From Welwitschia mirabilis (Eukaryota; Gnetophyta; Gnetopsida; Welwitschiales), in NCBI GenBank assembly GCA_051453625.1, contig JBOZIK010000001.1, forward strand, positions 6,609,596 to 6,654,341: DNA of 44,746 nucleotides, given 5' to 3'. Below are positions 43,921 to 44,746 of the stretch, piece by piece. The notes below the pieces were generated by a model. That model ran no database searches, was not told the origin of the DNA, and saw nothing but the letters and a program-made list of their open reading frames with translations. Within the stretch, counting starts at the first letter, position 1. Each line of letters begins with the position of its first letter. The translations under genes were made by a program, and so were the position numbers.

Positions 43921-44746
43921 TGTTGGAAGTAGTTTTGTCATTGATGCCCCTTTTTGATATTGCTTTCTGGTGTTTTTCTAGGATGTGTTTCAGGTTGGGT
44001 CGACCGGATGTTTGCTAAGGGTGACCTAAAGTTTTCTTGTGCATCCTATTAAAAACTGCTTATTCTGAGGGCAATCACACACTTTCTAAGGGTGACCTTA
44101 TTTTTCTAAGGTGAACCAGATTGAATCCAGCTGATTTTCTGTTAGGAAAACTGATTCTTCTAAGGGTGACTGGGTAGTTTCTAATGGCAATTGGATGTCC
44201 TAAGGTCGATGGAATCTTCTAAGGGTGACATTAAATTTTCTGAGGTGGACCAGATTCAAGTAAGGTATCTTTTTGACATGCAAACTAAATCTCCTTAGGG
44301 TGATTGAATTTCTTGTGAGGGCAACCAAATCTTACCAAATTTATTGTAACATGCTCATCAGGTCGACTGAATGTTGTGTGAGGTCGACCGAATATCTAAT
44401 TGTTTGAACTTTATGACCATTGCGCAGTTCACTTAATTGGAAGAAAGGTGTGGGAAACTGGACATCCCACATTGATTACACATTTGTCAAAAAGCCTAGC
44501 ATCTTAAATAATCTGAAACCTTATTTGTCGGAGTTATTGCTTTGATCGTAAGATTATCTTTGGTGCAAGAATACTCTTGTTGTCATTGAAAAGGGGGAAA
44601 AAAGTCTGCAAGGGCTAAGCTTTATTTGTATGATCTGTAGTTATTCTTTTCCAGCCACCACTGTATCATCAAGCCAAAAGAGCTATTCTTTTTGAGCTGA
44701 ATCTAGAGTGACTCAGTGCGGCTGCGCACACCTCACAGTCCTCTTT
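43921..44746 (+). mobile_element. Second, related LTR nested in or abutting the 3' LTR
   Basis: Starts TGTTGGAAGTAGTTTTGTCATTGATG-like (43921), a typical copia LTR start. It has its own repeats built on TCTAAGGGTGAC (near 44014, 44085, 44158 and 44218) plus GTCGACC units at 43999, 44360 and 44380. A short stretch near 44405-44430 (GACCATTGCGCAGTT) resembles 40076-40091 of the 5' LTR. Its right end lies outside the window. Confidence 0.55.

Overview
This is nuclear DNA of a land plant, most likely a seed plant with a large, repeat-rich genome. The evidence is AT-rich, gene-poor sequence, many decayed Ty1/copia retrotransposons with plant-type protein motifs, a plant-specific transposon domain (PF20167-like), tRNA-derived SINE-like pieces, and one multi-exon gene with introns of several kb. 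Nothing prokaryotic is present (no operons, ribosome binding sites or CRISPR). Six runs of N interrupt the assembly (3625-3724, 8674-8773, 18558-19295, 20149-20348, 28435-29166, 35294-35303). I cannot name the species.

Layout. 1-3624: minus-strand copia element, LTR plus decayed pol. 3725-11160: AT-rich intergenic DNA with a GT microsatellite, a perfect 38-bp tandem duplication and a plus-strand copia RNase H relic. 11740-13720: an island that keeps many CpGs and contains a TATA-like box and a candidate first exon (12357-12456), flanked by SINE-like pieces. 13920-25850: repeat graveyard with a minus-strand copia RT relic (17440-17870) and an internally deleted minus-strand copia element (about 21230-24600). 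25850-38461: the 5' half of a gene for a membrane-of-ER-body (MEB/MEBL)-like protein on the plus strand. 39668-44746: a composite copia element on the plus strand, probably inside the next intron of that gene.

The host gene. Four exons (26795-27002, 30755-30904, 31214-32149, 38321-38461) join without a frame break, and every intron is phase 1. They encode about 478 residues with several Cys pairs of zinc-ribbon type. The membrane (VIT1/CCC1-like) domain expected for this family is not in the window and should lie beyond its right edge. The candidate exon at 12357-12456 also ends in phase 1 and with a similar peptide (SIYFSENEG versus SIFMDEQG), so it may be an alternative or duplicated first exon.

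Most unusual structure. Between the two LTR copies at 39668 and 43528, the element carries copia integrase, then a PF20167-like open reading segment, then the C-terminal tail of a LINE, then two polypurine-tract-like motifs. This is a mosaic of three transposon classes. The LTRs of this family carry dense degenerate repeats built on GTCGAC.
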